From Bryobacteraceae bacterium (GTDB lineage: Bacteria; Acidobacteriota; Terriglobia; Bryobacterales; Bryobacteraceae), in assembly GCA_029975915.1 (NCBI GenBank), contig JARKOC010000466.1:62001-126000 (forward strand): 64,000 nt of DNA, given 5' to 3'. Each line of letters starts with the position of its first letter. Position 1 is the stretch's first letter. The position numbers and the translations under genes are program-made. This document shows positions 44,543-55,995 of the stretch, piece after piece. Below the pieces are notes generated by a model. It searched no databases, had not been told where the DNA came from, and saw nothing but the letters and a program-made list of their open reading frames with translations.

Positions 44543-45529
44543 TTAACTCGCAGCCCGGACGCGCTCGAGCAACGTGTCTTCGAAACTATAGTCAGCTTCG
44601 GCCCGGCGGTGGTTCCGGGTGTACCAGCGATAGGTTTCCTTTAACCCATCGGCGAAAGGAGTCGGCTTAAAGCCAAGCACCCGTTGGGCCTTGGCGATAA
44701 TCATCGTGATCGGCGGAATATCGAAATAGGCGCCGAAGTACAGTTTGGGGCCAATAGGGTGCCCACCCATGCGCATGATCTTCTCTCGCGGCATCCGGAC
44801 GGTTTCAATGGTCTTGCCGGCCGCTGCGGCTATGGCCTCGACAACTTCGGCCTGGGTGAAAGGCCTCGGACATGCAATGTTGAAGGCGTGGCCGGCAACG
44901 CCGGGCGCTTCCATCACTTTGACGCAAGCCTGAGCCAAGTCTTTCACATAGACAAACTGCATCAGCCGCCGGCCGTCGCCTGGCAGGATTACTGGGCGCT
45001 TGTCACGAATCCGGTCCCAGAAGAACTGTTCCCGATAAAAGGGGTTGCCAGGGCCGTACACGAATGGTGGACGGATTGTAACCACGGGCGTCCCGTGGCG
45101 CTGGTGCAGGCGGAACAGGGCGCGTTCGCTCTGCGCCTTTTGGCGGACGTAGCGGTCGGGATGGTCGTCGAAGGCGAGGGCGTCGCCCTCATGGTGGTTG
45201 AGACCTTCAGCGTAGGCGGCGACGCTCGACATGAAGACGTAGCGCGAGATCTGCCCATTGAACATCTTCGCCGTCTCTTCCACCACACTGGCCGGCGTGC
45301 CGCGCTCCCAATCGTAGGCATTGTCAAAGACGACATCGAATGACTTGCCGGCGACTGCCTGCTTGACTGCGGCAACATCGTTCCTGTCGGCCTGGAGATT
45401 GGCCACCTTCTTGCCGAGATCATGATCAGGCCGGCGGTGAAGGACCGTGACGTCGTGTCCAGCTTTCAGCAGATTGGCGACGGTCTGCTTTCCAATAAAC
45501 AGGGTTCCCCCGATGACAAGAACCTTCAT
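44543..45529 (-). CDS. NAD-dependent epimerase/dehydratase (extended/atypical SDR)
   Basis: A 328-residue protein with the N-terminal motif VIGGTLFIGKQTV, a Rossmann NAD(P)-binding fold, an active-site YxxxK in RYVRQKAQ, RPPFVYGPGNPF and FVYVKDLAQACVK. The GGTxFIG form is typical of atypical SDRs that act on sugar nucleotides or related compounds. It is downstream of the inositol-phosphate synthase on the same strand, with a hairpin between them. The substrate is unknown. Confidence 0.82.
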   Translation of the reverse strand: MKVLVIGGTLFIGKQTVANLLKAGHDVTVLHRRPDHDLGKKVANLQADRNDVAAVKQAVAGKSFDVVFDNAYDWERGTPASVVEETAKMFNGQISRYVFMSSVAAYAEGLNHHEGDALAFDDHPDRYVRQKAQSERALFRLHQRHGTPVVTIRPPFVYGPGNPFYREQFFWDRIRDKRPVILPGDGRRLMQFVYVKDLAQACVKVMEAPGVAGHAFNIACPRPFTQAEVVEAIAAAAGKTIETVRMPREKIMRMGGHPIGPKLYFGAYFDIPPITMIIAKAQRVLGFKPTPFADGLKETYRWYTRNHRRAEADYSFEDTLLERVRAAS

Positions 45530-45569
45530 TCTGATTTCTACACGCCTCCCGTTGCGATCGACTCTGTCT

Positions 45570-45595
45570 CGGCGGTAGCCGTTCTGCTACCGCCG
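45570..45595 (-). terminator. Hairpin between the inositol-phosphate synthase and epimerase genes
   Basis: CGGCGGTAG (45570-45578) and CTACCGCCG (45587-45595) form a perfect 9-bp stem with an 8-base loop. There is no T tail on the minus strand, so it may be an mRNA-processing or stability element instead. Confidence 0.45.
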
Positions 45596-45607
45596 CCGTT
45601 GAACCGT

Positions 45608-46927
<1,320 letters not shown>

Positions 46928-47010
46928 AGCAGAAACTCCTTTGGGGGACAGCGAAATGGTTGTTCGAGATAACCAATTGTTATACTAACAGGCGCATCAG
47001 TAACCGTGCG

Positions 47011-47763
47011 ATGCCGACCATCTCTACAATTCTTGCCGACGACGAACCATTGGCCCTCGACGAGCTCTTATATCTGCTGAAGGAGTACCCGGAGATCGAC
47101 ATCACGGCCACCGCGTCGAATGGTCTGGAGGCGGTCGAGAAGATACAAAAATTCGAGCCGGACGTGGTCTTCCTTGATGTTCAAATGCCCGGGCTCGACG
47201 GGCTGGGGGTAATCAACCGGTTGCGCGAAGCGCCGATGCCGCTTCCCGCATTCGTACTCTGCACGGCCTACGAACAGTACGCCCTGGAAGCGTTTAAAGT
47301 GGAGGTGCTCGACTATCTTCTCAAGCCGGTGGATCGTGAGCGGCTGTCGCTGACCATCGCACGTTTGCGCAAGACGTTCCTCGAACCGGAGCCCCAGCCG
47401 GAACTGGCAGCCACATCCGCGGCGATGCCCTCGAAGCTGATTGTCCGCAGCGGCGGGCGAAATTGGATTGTCGATGCCTCCGAAATCGTCTATGCGACCA
47501 TCGAGGACGGGCTGATCACCATCACCGCCAGCACCGTTGAGGGGCAGTCTAATTACAAGACGATCGAGGAACTGCAATCGGCGCTGGACCCGGCGCTGTT
47601 CTGGCGCGTCCACCGCAGCTACCTTGTCAACGTCAACCGGATCAAGGAAGTTGTGCCGTGGTTCAAGTCGAGCTACCAGCTCAGGATGGACGACAAGCGC
47701 GGCAGCGAAATCCCCGTGAGCCGGGTGCAGACCAAACGGCTGCGGGCCATGTTCAAGCTGTAG
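47011..47763 (+). CDS. LytTR-family response regulator
   Basis: A 250-residue protein. The receiver domain has ILADDEPLALDEL and phospho-acceptor Asp56 in VVFLDVQMPGLDG, and the C-terminal LytTR DNA-binding domain has FWRVHRSYLVNVNRI and GSEIPVSRVQTKRL. A TATACT (-10-like) lies at 46981-46986. No sensor kinase is adjacent, so its partner is elsewhere. The ATG at 47011 was chosen over an upstream in-frame codon because the receiver domain begins right after it. Confidence 0.88.
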   Translation: MPTISTILADDEPLALDELLYLLKEYPEIDITATASNGLEAVEKIQKFEPDVVFLDVQMPGLDGLGVINRLREAPMPLPAFVLCTAYEQYALEAFKVEVLDYLLKPVDRERLSLTIARLRKTFLEPEPQPELAATSAAMPSKLIVRSGGRNWIVDASEIVYATIEDGLITITASTVEGQSNYKTIEELQSALDPALFWRVHRSYLVNVNRIKEVVPWFKSSYQLRMDDKRGSEIPVSRVQTKRLRAMFKL

Positions 47764-47778
47764 CGTTGGGCGGGCAGC

Positions 47779-48498
47779 TTACGGCCCTACCTTATACGGC
47801 AAGGATGCGCTTGGAGTGACAGTGAACTGATCGACCTTCCGGTACCGGTTTTGCTTCTCTGACTCGAAGACGGCATCCGGCACCGGCCCCGACGAGGCCC
47901 GCCATTCATAGTCCACTTGCCTGACAGTGGACATCGCCCCTCCCGCGCCCACTCTCGTCGCCTCCCACAGGCTCCGCCAGACGAGCGCCTCTTCAGGTTC
48001 GATCCACAGGGTTTCCTTCCAGATCCCTTGGGAGGCATCCTTGGGCTTCATTCGCACCACGGCGCACTTAACAAGCTTTCCGTCGCGTTTCAACTCTTCC
48101 CATTTCACGAACTCAGCTTCGAAATTTACCGCCACCAGTTTCTCGAACTTCGTTATGTATGGCTCGATCTGACCCTTTAGCGACCGCATCGCCGGCCCTT
48201 CGGCCGCAACCTCTGTCCATTCTCTTGAGGCGTCACGAATCCGGACCAGCCGCCCGTCGCGAACCAGGGTCACATAGCCCGTCTTCGGGTCAAACAGGAT
48301 CGAATCATCGTCTCGCATGGCGATGTGCAAACGCCTTTCGCTTGGCCGGTCGCCATAATGGCCGATCTTCAATTCGACATCGAAGTTCTCCAGCGCGAAG
48401 AACCTCTCGCCTGTTCGTTTGATCAATTCGCTCACGTCCGGCCGAGGTTGCGCCGATGCCGCGAGACACACAAGGATGAAGCAAAGAACTGCCCGCAT
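47779..48498 (-). CDS. Secreted LolA-like/outer-membrane lipoprotein-sorting-like protein
   Basis: A 239-residue protein with a signal peptide (RAVLCFILVCLAASA). The mature part has an unclosed beta-barrel-type pattern (FDVELKIGHYG, RRLHIAMRDDDSILF, LVRIRDASREW, ETLWIEPEEALVWRSLW) like LolA or LppX folds. It is a plausible carrier of hydrophobic ligands, though not assigned further. The ATG at 48498 was selected because it begins the signal peptide; it is divergent from coaX. Confidence 0.6.
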   Translation of the reverse strand: MRAVLCFILVCLAASAQPRPDVSELIKRTGERFFALENFDVELKIGHYGDRPSERRLHIAMRDDDSILFDPKTGYVTLVRDGRLVRIRDASREWTEVAAEGPAMRSLKGQIEPYITKFEKLVAVNFEAEFVKWEELKRDGKLVKCAVVRMKPKDASQGIWKETLWIEPEEALVWRSLWEATRVGAGGAMSTVRQVDYEWRASSGPVPDAVFESEKQNRYRKVDQFTVTPSASLPYKVGP

Positions 48499-48543
48499 CA
48501 ACCCGAGCCTAACACCACCGGTTTCGGCTAGTCTGATAGGTGC

Positions 48544-49311
48544 ATGCTCCTCGCCATCGACGCCGGTAACACGAACCTGACCATCGGGGTCTTCGACGGC
48601 CCGCAAATCATCAGCCGCTGGCGTCTCCGGACAGTTCACGAAAAGACCGCCGACGAGTGGGGCATCGCCTTTCGTGATCTCTTTGCCCTGACGTCGATGG
48701 ACCCGGCCGCTATCTCAGGCGTTATCGTTGCCAGCGTTGTCCCGCCGCTCGAGACCAGCCTCACGGCGATGGCGCAGCGCTACTTCAACGCCACACCCTT
48801 CTTCGTCACCGGTCGCACCGAGACGGGCCTGTCGATTCTCTATGACAATCCGCGCGATGTTGGCGCCGACCGCATTGTGAACGCAGTCGCCGCTCTGGCC
48901 AAGTACGGTGGTCCCTGCATCGTTGTCGACCTGGGCACCGCCATCACTTTTGATGCTGTCTCGGCTAAGGCGGAATACCTGGGCGGCATCATCTGCCCCG
49001 GCATCGGCATTTCCATATCGGGCCTGTTCACGAAAACCGCGCGCCTGCCCATGGTTGACTTCCGGGAGCCCGAGAAGCTGATCGGCACCAACACCGTGGG
49101 CAGCATCCAGTCGGGCATTTACTACGGCGCCATTGCGATGATCGACGGGATCCTCGAACGGATGATCACGGAAATGGGTCCTGCGACCAAAACCGTGGCC
49201 ACCGGCGGACAGGCGCCGCTGATCGTCAACGGATCGCGTTTCGTCAAGACGGCCGACGAGGACCTCACCCTGGAAGGTCTCCGCCTTATCTGGGAGCGCA
49301 ATCGAAAATGA
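48544..49311 (+). CDS. coaX: Type III pantothenate kinase
   Basis: A 255-residue protein with the ASKHA-fold start LLAIDAGNTNLTIGVFDG, the family motifs DVGADRIVNAVAAL and DLGTAITFDAV, and a C-terminal GGQAPLI. It phosphorylates pantothenate in coenzyme A synthesis. Its last codons overlap the next gene (ATGA), which couples the two. Confidence 0.95.
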   Translation: MLLAIDAGNTNLTIGVFDGPQIISRWRLRTVHEKTADEWGIAFRDLFALTSMDPAAISGVIVASVVPPLETSLTAMAQRYFNATPFFVTGRTETGLSILYDNPRDVGADRIVNAVAALAKYGGPCIVVDLGTAITFDAVSAKAEYLGGIICPGIGISISGLFTKTARLPMVDFREPEKLIGTNTVGSIQSGIYYGAIAMIDGILERMITEMGPATKTVATGGQAPLIVNGSRFVKTADEDLTLEGLRLIWERNRK

Positions 49312-50024
49312 GCGGTCCCGCCCAGCCGCCTGACGATGAATCCTCGGATTGGAGAGGGAATTATTTCAATTACTTCACAGAAGTCGAGGAGCATTTCCAG
49401 CGCGCCCGTGGCACCGCTCTGTTCCTCATGTCGCCGCTCGATTGGGCGCTGCTTGAATCCTGGAAAAACGCCGGCGTCCCTCTTGAAGCCGTCCTCCGTG
49501 GCATCGACGCCGCCTTCGACAAATGGCGCGCCCGCAAGAACAAGTCCCAGATGGTCAACTCCATCGCGTATTGCACGCAAGCCGTAATGAAAGAAGCCCA
49601 GGCCATGGCTGACAGCGCCGCCGGCCTCGTCTCGCAGGGCAGGGGGGATGAGCCGCCATTTCCCATCGAGCAGGTTCGCAAGCATCTCGAAGCGGCCATA
49701 GCGGCATTGTCCGGGCTCGAAGGCTACGGCGAAATCGCCGCGGCCGTCCAGGCGATCCTCAATTCAATCGCTGAGCACTTCGCAGACCCCGAACAACTCG
49801 ATCAGCGTCTTACCGCCCTTGAAGACAAGATGGCCGCCATCGCGCGAACCCAACTGTCAGATGAGGACCTTTTCCAGATGCGCCGCGAACTCGACTTCCA
49901 GCTCCGTCCCTACCGCTCCAAGATGACCGCCGATCAGATCTCACGCCTCGAAAAATCCTTCCTCGACCGCAAGGTCTATGAGCACTGTTCGCTGCCACGA
50001 TTGAGCCTGTTTTACCTTGCTTAG
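49308..50024 (+). CDS. Conserved unknown protein coupled to coaX
   Basis: A 238-residue soluble protein, mostly helical and with a charged C-terminal half. The N-terminus has NYFNYFTEVEEHFQRARGTA and LFLMSPLDWALLESWK. The helix-rich segments EEHFQRARG, LTALEDKMAAIARTQL and LRPYRSKMTADQISRLEKS suggest a coiled or helical scaffold. The four-base overlap with coaX implies co-expression and perhaps a shared role. No motif points to an activity. Confidence 0.65.
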   Translation: MSGPAQPPDDESSDWRGNYFNYFTEVEEHFQRARGTALFLMSPLDWALLESWKNAGVPLEAVLRGIDAAFDKWRARKNKSQMVNSIAYCTQAVMKEAQAMADSAAGLVSQGRGDEPPFPIEQVRKHLEAAIAALSGLEGYGEIAAAVQAILNSIAEHFADPEQLDQRLTALEDKMAAIARTQLSDEDLFQMRRELDFQLRPYRSKMTADQISRLEKSFLDRKVYEHCSLPRLSLFYLA

Positions 50025-50057
50025 ATCGGCTTTGTTTGGGAATTGGCCCGAAAAGGC

Positions 50058-51020
50058 CTATCTTCGGCTGCGCGGCTCAAAGGGAGGAGCGTCAGGCGAG
50101 CGCAGAGTCCGAACATCCCGCATCGGCGTTTGGCCGAATAATCGCTTGTACTCCCGCGTGAACTGGCTGGCGCTTTCGTAGCCGACTTCCAAGGCGGCGC
50201 TGCCTGCATCCAGACCATGGATTGACATACGAGTTCGCGCTTCCTGGAGCCGGATCTGCTTCTGATACTGAAGTGGGCTCATCGCCGTGAGAGCCCGGAA
50301 GTGATGGTGCAGCGTGGAGACACCCATGCCGGCGATTTCCGCGAGATCCTCGACACGAAGCGGTTTTGCATAATTGTCTTTGATCCAGGCAATTGCTTTC
50401 GCCGTCCGCTGACTCTGGTCACCCAGAGTTGCAATGGCGCGAAGGCGCGCACCCTCCGGCCCTTTCAGGACCCGGAAGATAATCTCACGTTCAATCAAGC
50501 CGTGGAGGAAATCAGTGTCCTGCGGCTGCTCCAAGAGACGCATCAGCCGGCAGAAGGCGTCTAGCAATTCCACTGTGACCTCGCCGATGGCGATGCCGGG
50601 GCCCCTTTCCACCTGCGGCACAATTGCAGTCTCCTCCCGGCTGAGAAGTTCTCTGACCACGGGCATTTGCAGTTTGAAAGACAGGGCAAGACAGGGCGTC
50701 TGCTCGCTCGCTTCCACGACCCTTGCCACGACCGGGAGGGCGACAGACGCCAGCAGGTAGTGGGATGAACCATAGGTGAAGATCTTGTCGCCAAGTTCAA
50801 CCCGCTTGCGCCCCTGCACTGTCAAGATCAAGCTTGGCTCGTAGGTCATCGAGCAGGGTGGCGTGGGAGCCGTTCGCCGGTGCAATGTAAGGCCCGGTAC
50901 GTCGGTAACCCGTTTCTGTTGCGAGCCCACGTATGCCGCTATCCTGTGAGTCAGCTCTTCCTTTAGTTCTCGCAGCCGGTCTGGAAATGGGCTGAAGTCT
51001 CGATCTGAAACGGAGATCAT
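50058..51020 (-). CDS. AraC-family transcriptional regulator with cupin-like N-terminal domain
   Basis: About 320 residues. The N-terminal 150 residues form an AraC_N (Cupin_6-type) ligand domain (SLILTVQGRKRVELG, YLLASVALPVVARV). Two helix-turn-helix motifs follow: LRVEDLAEIAGMGVSTLHHH and AALEVGYESASQFTREYKR. It is divergent from an aldo/keto reductase gene, and two 15-bp direct repeats 21 bp apart lie between them. E. coli YqhC, in the same group, activates an aldehyde reductase and an AKR, so an aldehyde-responsive role is inferred. An in-frame GTG one codon upstream is equally possible. Confidence 0.87.
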   Translation of the reverse strand: MISVSDRDFSPFPDRLRELKEELTHRIAAYVGSQQKRVTDVPGLTLHRRTAPTPPCSMTYEPSLILTVQGRKRVELGDKIFTYGSSHYLLASVALPVVARVVEASEQTPCLALSFKLQMPVVRELLSREETAIVPQVERGPGIAIGEVTVELLDAFCRLMRLLEQPQDTDFLHGLIEREIIFRVLKGPEGARLRAIATLGDQSQRTAKAIAWIKDNYAKPLRVEDLAEIAGMGVSTLHHHFRALTAMSPLQYQKQIRLQEARTRMSIHGLDAGSAALEVGYESASQFTREYKRLFGQTPMRDVRTLRSPDAPPFEPRSRR

Positions 51021-51077
51021 CACGTGGGCTCCTTCAAGCCCAGAGTACTTGCCAGGCAGGCGGTTTCGCTAGCCCTC

Positions 51078-51113
51078 GACAGGAATAGGCTAAAAGTCGG
51101 CAGATTCAGGCTA
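51078..51113 (+). promoter_or_regulatory. Two direct repeats, candidate AraC-regulator binding site
   Basis: GACAGGAATAGGCTA (51078-51092) and GGCAGATTCAGGCTA (51099-51113) share 10 of 15 bases, with an identical AGGCTA end, and are 21 bp apart, two helical turns. They lie in the 220-bp gap between the divergent AraC gene and the aldo/keto reductase gene. Confidence 0.55.
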
Positions 51114-51243
51114 TCGCCGGCAGACCGTGTGGCCCTACTCTTGAATCAGAGGCGAAGCCGACAAGGCCAGGACAGCAGGCGCGGACACAGTGCAAGCGCA
51201 TGGCCATGAGGCAGCTGAGATTGCCCAAATAGGAGTGCTCAGT

Positions 51244-52395
51244 ATGAATTCTAACGATTCCCGACGGAGATTCCTCGCGACCGGTCTGACACTGCCGGCC
51301 GCAGCGCTCGCCACGCCTCAGACGAAGAAGGCGTCGACGTCTACAGCGCCGGCATCCGGAGGACTTGCGTTCCGGACGCTCGGCAAGACCGGGCTGAAGG
51401 TGACGTCGGTCGGCTTCGGCTGCATGGTCACCTCCGATGAGAGCGTGGTCGCGAGGGCGGTCGACATGGGCATCACCTATTTCGACACGGCGCGCGTCTA
51501 TGGGCGGGGCAACAACGAGCGCATGGTCGGCAGCGCCCTAAAGGGCAGACGCGACAAGGTGGTTCTGTCCAGCAAGTCGACAGCCCGGACGGCCGCCGAG
51601 GCGAGGGCGCACCTCGACACCAGCCTAAAGGAACTCGGCACGGATCATCTCGACATCTGGTACATGCACTTTCGTGACGACCCGGCCGCCATCTCCGACG
51701 AGATCATTCCGGTATGGGAGGACGCCAAGAAAGAGGGCAAGATCCGGCATATCGGGGTAAGCACCCACAACCCGAACGCCATTGTCGACCGAGTGCTGCA
51801 GGTCGGCAAGATCGAAGTCGTGCTCAGCACATACAACTTCGCGATTGGCGCCGCGAACGACTCCGCCTACCAGCATTTCGACGAGGCGGGCATAGGGCTT
51901 GTGGCGATGAAGGTGATGGCGCCGGCCAGCCGCGCTTTCGGATTCAAGACCAGCGGTGAGCACTCCAATCGTCCAGGCGGTCCGTTGGCCGCGCTGAAGT
52001 GGGTGTTGCGGAACAAGCGGTTCGGCACCACCGTTCCAAGCATGACCGACGCCGAACAGTTGCAGGAGAACTTCCGGGCGATGTCTGAGCCATACGGCGC
52101 GCAGGATGAGAAGTTGCTCGCGCGCATCAATGAGAGCATTCGTCCGATGTATTGCCGTATGTGTTACAAGTGCACCGGGCAGTGTCCGCAGGGCGCGGCC
52201 ATCCCCGATACGATCCGCTTCCTCTCCTACGCCGACTTCTATGGCCAGTTCACGCTGGGCCGGGAACATTTCGCGGCTTTGCCGGACGAGAAGCGTGCAA
52301 TCCGATGTGCGGAATGCGAATCCTGCTCCGTTCATTGCCCGAACGGCGTGAACATCCTCGATCGAATGACTCGCGCACAGGAATTGTTCGCCTGA
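51244..52395 (+). CDS. Tat-exported aldo/keto reductase with a two-cluster ferredoxin-like C-terminus
   Basis: A 383-residue protein. The Tat signal is SRRRFLATGLTLPAAALA. The AKR barrel has the tetrad Asp/Tyr in TYFDTARVYG, Lys in VLSSKSTA and His in WYMHFRD. The C-terminal extension carries CRMCYKCTGQCPQG and CAECESCSVHCPNG, two CxxCxxCxxxCP clusters for two [4Fe-4S] centres. It may pass electrons to or from another partner. AGGAG lies eight bases before the ATG. It heads a run of plus-strand redox genes. Confidence 0.85.
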   Translation: MNSNDSRRRFLATGLTLPAAALATPQTKKASTSTAPASGGLAFRTLGKTGLKVTSVGFGCMVTSDESVVARAVDMGITYFDTARVYGRGNNERMVGSALKGRRDKVVLSSKSTARTAAEARAHLDTSLKELGTDHLDIWYMHFRDDPAAISDEIIPVWEDAKKEGKIRHIGVSTHNPNAIVDRVLQVGKIEVVLSTYNFAIGAANDSAYQHFDEAGIGLVAMKVMAPASRAFGFKTSGEHSNRPGGPLAALKWVLRNKRFGTTVPSMTDAEQLQENFRAMSEPYGAQDEKLLARINESIRPMYCRMCYKCTGQCPQGAAIPDTIRFLSYADFYGQFTLGREHFAALPDEKRAIRCAECESCSVHCPNGVNILDRMTRAQELFA

Positions 52396-52488
52396 CGTTC
52401 ATCGACGTGCCTGCAGGCGCCGGCACGACGGTGTAGGCGCCTCCCGCAAGCTACAGACTTCGAACCGAAAACAACAGGAGCAAACTGC

Positions 52489-53998
<1,510 letters not shown>

Positions 53999-54018
53999 AC
54001 AAGGGTGAGAGGACCAAT

Positions 54019-54846
54019 ATGAGACTCATTACCGCTGCCGCTATCGCTTCCTGCATGCTCGCGTCGCTTGCGCAAGGCCAGATGGCCGGATCTTCGCAAG
54101 AGTTGAGAATCACGCGAAGCGGCGCACAACCCGCCCGGCCCGCGCCAGCCGATCACTTCACCGGCTCAGCGCGGGTGGATTCGCCCTTTCAGGCGACCGC
54201 GCCGGCGCGAATCTCCGGCGCCCGGGTGGTGTTTGACCCCGGCGCCAGAACGGCCTGGCACACCCACCCCTTAGGGCAGACCCTGATCGTCACAGCCGGC
54301 ACGGGCCGCGTGCAGCGCTGGGGCGAACCTGTGGAGGAAATCCGCCAGGGTGACGTCGTCTGGATTCCGCCAGGCCAGAAACACTGGCACGGGGCAGCGC
54401 CGAACAGCTCGATGACGCACATCGCCATCACCGAGCAACTCGACGGCAAAACCGTCGACTGGATGGAACAGGTCAGCGACGCTCAGTATGGAGCGCCGCG
54501 CCGCGGTCAGGCAGCAACCGCCGCCTCTGGCCCGCGGCCCCGTCCGTCTCAAGCGGCGATGGGCAACTTCGCACCGAAGCTGGCCCAGATCACCGACGAC
54601 GTTCTCTATGGCGACATCTGGGAACGTCCGGAGCTGTCAAAGCGTGACCGTAGCCTTGCCACCGTGGCAGCGCTGATCGCGATGAACCGCCCCGACCAGC
54701 TCCGGTCTCACCTTCGCATCGCGCGTCAGAACGGCGTCACCCAGGAGGAGTTGATTGAAACCATCACTCACCTGGCGTTCTACGCCGGCTGGCCCAATGC
54801 GGTCACGGCTGTCGGTGTGGCCCGTGAAGTCTTTCAAGGGAAGTAG
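54019..54846 (+). CDS. Exported cupin fused to a carboxymuconolactone-decarboxylase (CMD)-like domain
   Basis: A 275-residue protein with a signal peptide ([18 protein letters not shown]). Residues 50-155 are a cupin with metal-site His residues in [10 protein letters not shown] and [10 protein letters not shown]. Residues 185-275 are a CMD domain ([40 protein letters not shown]). The CMD part lacks the redox Cys pair of AhpD. Cupin-CMD fusions are known, but the reaction is not established. It is within the redox cluster. Confidence 0.83.
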   Translation: MRLITAAAIASCMLASLAQGQMAGSSQELRITRSGAQPARPAPADHFTGSARVDSPFQATAPARISGARVVFDPGARTAWHTHPLGQTLIVTAGTGRVQRWGEPVEEIRQGDVVWIPPGQKHWHGAAPNSSMTHIAITEQLDGKTVDWMEQVSDAQYGAPRRGQAATAASGPRPRPSQAAMGNFAPKLAQITDDVLYGDIWERPELSKRDRSLATVAALIAMNRPDQLRSHLRIARQNGVTQEELIETITHLAFYAGWPNAVTAVGVAREVFQGK

Positions 54847-54928
54847 GCGCCACGGGCGACGGTCACGCCGGATAGCCGCTTCGGCGGCCCGAACAATGGA
54901 GAGATGAGCGCATCATGAAAGGTCTTGT

Positions 54929-55867
54929 ATGAACAGGCGATCATTCGTATGTGGCGCATTTGCCGCGACCTCCGTGACGGGCGCGGTCGCGTCGACTCAG
55001 GGAGTGAAAGCGGGCGGCATTCCCACTACGCTATTCGGCAAGACCGGTGTGAAGGTGAGCGTCATCGCTCAGGGCGGCGCGCGGATGGATCTTCACCCCG
55101 ACATTCCGGCCGCGGCGGCTCACGTCCGCAAGATGTATGACATTGGCATCACCTACTTCGACTGCGCGCGCGCCTACTGGAACGGACGCTCGGAAGAGGC
55201 CTATGGTATCGGCCTGGAGGGTGTGAGGAAGAATGTCTTTTTGACGACTAAGTCCATGAGACGCTCGGCCAGGGAAGCGCAGCTGGATCTGGAAACTTCG
55301 CTCCGCCTTCTCAAGACCGATCACGTCGATCTCTGGCAGTTGCACTCCATCGAAAACCAGGCCGACGTCGACAAGATCCTCGCGCCAGGCGGGGCGATGG
55401 AGGCGTTCGAGGCAGCGAAAAAGGCCGGCAAATGCCGATTCATCGGTTTTACCGGGCACTTTGATCCATCCGCGCACGAGGCGATGCTGAAGGCCTATGG
55501 CGGTTGGGACACGGTGATGATGCCGCTCCACGCGGCCGACCACGCCTACTTAAGCTTCGAAAAGACGACACTTCCGGCCGCCGTCGAACACGGCGCCGGA
55601 GTTCAGGCGATCAAGGTCTTCGGCAAGGCGTTCCTGCTGAGATCGCTCAGCCCCGCCGAATGCCTCCGCTACGTGTTGAGCCTGCCGGGCGTCCACGTGG
55701 CTATCTGCGGCGCCGGCACGCAAGGCCAGATGGAGGACAACATCCGGACCGTTCAGAACTTCCGGAGGATGACGCCCGAGGAGATGGCGGATGTCCGCAA
55801 GAGAGCCATCGCGGGTGCGGGCGTCTATACCGGCACCACTCTCGAATATTGGAAAAAGAAGGCGTGA
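54929..55867 (+). CDS. Tat-exported aldo/keto reductase
   Basis: A 312-residue protein starting MNRRSFVCGAFAATSVTGAV, a Tat-type signal. The tetrad is Asp/Tyr in TYFDCARAYW, Lys in FLTTKSMR and His in WQLHSIE, and the C-terminal region with HVAICGAGTQGQMEDNIRTV is like the family's cofactor loop. It is close in style to the AKR encoded near 29451. A short AAAGG lies upstream. It is followed by the zinc alcohol dehydrogenase. Confidence 0.86.
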   Translation: MNRRSFVCGAFAATSVTGAVASTQGVKAGGIPTTLFGKTGVKVSVIAQGGARMDLHPDIPAAAAHVRKMYDIGITYFDCARAYWNGRSEEAYGIGLEGVRKNVFLTTKSMRRSAREAQLDLETSLRLLKTDHVDLWQLHSIENQADVDKILAPGGAMEAFEAAKKAGKCRFIGFTGHFDPSAHEAMLKAYGGWDTVMMPLHAADHAYLSFEKTTLPAAVEHGAGVQAIKVFGKAFLLRSLSPAECLRYVLSLPGVHVAICGAGTQGQMEDNIRTVQNFRRMTPEEMADVRKRAIAGAGVYTGTTLEYWKKKA

Positions 55868-55995
55868 CCGCGCTCGCCAGGAGTTCCATCGATGAGCGAC
55901 TGGAGTGCAAGGCGGTAAACTGAATGGAACGCATCAGCGGCTCGCAACACGGCCGCTAATTCTGGGAAGCAACCAATCGACAGGAAGATCAATCC

